From Flavobacteriales bacterium (GTDB lineage: Bacteria > Bacteroidota > Bacteroidia > Flavobacteriales_D > Parvicellaceae): 7,929 bases of DNA. Where the stretch lies: positions 1 through 7,929 of the forward strand of contig JALTUD010000127.1 of assembly GCA_027047735.1 (NCBI GenBank), written 5' to 3'. The translations under genes were made by a program, and so were the position numbers. This document shows, one piece after another, positions 6,806 to 7,929 of this stretch (positions are counted from its first letter, which is position 1; the number at the start of each line of letters is the position of its first letter). The notes beneath the pieces are model-generated. The model worked only from the letters and a program-made list of their open reading frames with translations. It made no database searches and was not told where the DNA came from.

Positions 6806-7929
6806 ATGTAGCGTTCTTTCCGATTCTAGTTCTAAAAGAAACTTATCCAACATTCCTTTTTTTACGTGTTGCATGATTATAATTTTCCACCATTGGGGTT
6901 GCTCGTCTGAGGTGTTGGGAATTAGATGATAACGTTGGGCTAATTCTCTTGATATGCAATCACTTTTGATGGCTATGATGTTAATATCCGGATGTCTGTA
7001 ATAGGAAACGCCTAATTTATCCAATTTACCGCAAACGACTTCTGTTCTGTCCAAAAGATGTTGCATCTTTACTGTCCAGCCCATACTTCCGTGAGCCATT
7101 AAGGTCATCCAAATGGTTACGGCGTTGGCTCCGGAACGACTACCGCAAATGGTATAATCTTTTCCTGAAACATATTTTGCTTCATCGGTCAATCCGTATT
7201 TCATATATCCTTTACGGATAACGAAAATACCGGTGCCGTAAGGAGTTTGCAACATTTTATGTCCGTCAATCGTGAAAGATGTTACGTGAGGATTCTTAAA
7301 CGTCATGGAGTTGTTCTCGGCAACAAAAGGATAAATAAATCCGCCAAAAGCTCCATCTACGTGTAATTTAAAATTGGTATGGGTTTGGGTTAAATAATCC
7401 GTCATTGCGTCAATATCATCTACCGAACCAAACATAGTGGTAGCCATGTTTTGAATGACGATAAAGTAGTTTATACCTCGTTCTTTTGCTGCTGTTATTT
7501 TTTGGTCTAAATCTTTTAGGTTTATCAGACGTGTTTCGTTATCCACATCGATGACTATGGATTGAACATTCAAAAGATTAGAGGCTTTGGGCATTGAATA
7601 GTGGCTGTCTTCCGAATAAACGAGTGCTATTTCTTCAATTTTAGCATTGAATTCTTGTTGGAAGTAATTGCGATACAACCAAATGGCTTGAATATTAGCT
7701 TCTGTTCCTCCGGGTGCAATATATCCGTCTTGGTCATCTTCGTCCCCGCCTAATATTTGTTCGCCACAGAGTTTTATGACTTCTATTTCCAATTGTTGTG
7801 TACCTCTAAAAAAAGGCTCTGATTTATCTTTTGTAAGTGTATGGCAACCAATGTGATTGGGGTTGTTAATAAAGGTTGCTAAAAATGGAGAATCCTCCAA
7901 AAAAGGAGCTTCCGGATAAAATTCTTCTT
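6794..7929 (-). CDS. PLP-dependent group II-type decarboxylase, 5' end cut by the window
   Basis: Pyridoxal-phosphate enzyme of the group II amino-acid decarboxylase / aspartate aminotransferase fold. It probably decarboxylates an amino acid in the cytoplasm, but the substrate cannot be read from the sequence. The frame is open to the right edge (complete codons to 7927, 377 residues visible). The TTG at 7900 is therefore an internal Leu codon, not a start: the preceding codons read EEFYPEAPF. Visible motifs are NNPNHIG, GYIAPGGTEAN (cofactor phosphate-binding region), SEDSHYS (ring-stacking His), HVDGAFGG with the PLP-ring Asp at codon 7355-7357, and TIDGHKM with the Schiff-base Lys at codon 7256-7258. 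All key residues are present, so the gene looks functional. Its C-terminal end overlaps the outer-membrane gene tail to tail by 12 nt (6794-6805). From memory, similar proteins in Flavobacteriaceae are annotated simply as pyridoxal-dependent decarboxylases. Confidence 0.85.
   Translation of the reverse strand, partial: EEFYPEAPFLEDSPFLATFINNPNHIGCHTLTKDKSEPFFRGTQQLEIEVIKLCGEQILGGDEDDQDGYIAPGGTEANIQAIWLYRNYFQQEFNAKIEEIALVYSEDSHYSMPKASNLLNVQSIVIDVDNETRLINLKDLDQKITAAKERGINYFIVIQNMATTMFGSVDDIDAMTDYLTQTHTNFKLHVDGAFGGFIYPFVAENNSMTFKNPHVTSFTIDGHKMLQTPYGTGIFVIRKGYMKYGLTDEAKYVSGKDYTICGSRSGANAVTIWMTLMAHGSMGWTVKMQHLLDRTEVVCGKLDKLGVSYYRHPDINIIAIKSDCISRELAQRYHLIPNTSDEQPQWWKIIIMQHVKKGMLDKFLLELESERTLHLKK

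Overview
The window reads as a chromosomal stretch of a member of the Bacteroidota, most likely a Flavobacteriaceae species close to Flavobacterium. The supporting evidence is AT-rich DNA, no Shine-Dalgarno sequences before the genes, a TAnnTTTG-type promoter box, and gene families that are typical of that group: a GNxGIGTxxP-repeat surface protein, a VWA/glutaminase-like membrane protein, a Flavobacteriia-type PLP decarboxylase and an outer-membrane beta-barrel.

Layout from left to right: (1) a minus-strand exported protein with tail-fibre-like GNVGIG motifs and a C1q/TNF-like C-terminal domain, 69-1601; (2) a gene-free AT-rich gap, 1602-1904; (3) a minus-strand VWA-domain membrane protein, 1905-3992; (4) a minus-strand YhcG/DUF1016-family PD-(D/E)XK nuclease, 3989-5041, overlapping gene 3 by 4 nt; (5) a compact structured intergenic element of about 155 nt with two strong hairpins, 5085-5239; (6) minus-strand fabG, 5249-5989, with a plausible promoter at 6065-6072; (7) a plus-strand outer-membrane beta-barrel protein, 6086-6805, divergent from fabG; (8) a minus-strand PLP-dependent decarboxylase, 6794-7929, cut by the right edge and overlapping gene 7 tail to tail by 12 nt.

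The minus-strand run fabG, nuclease, VWA protein is arranged like a transcription unit. The nuclease and its hairpin element look like later arrivals between fabG and the VWA gene. The nuclease starts with GTG, the VWA gene starts with TTG inside the nuclease stop region, and the nuclease DNA looks more AT-rich than fabG. This junction and the hairpin element are the only parts that go beyond ordinary chromosomal content. I see no CRISPR array, complete prophage, insertion sequence or RNA gene of a known class, and no convincing new multi-gene system.
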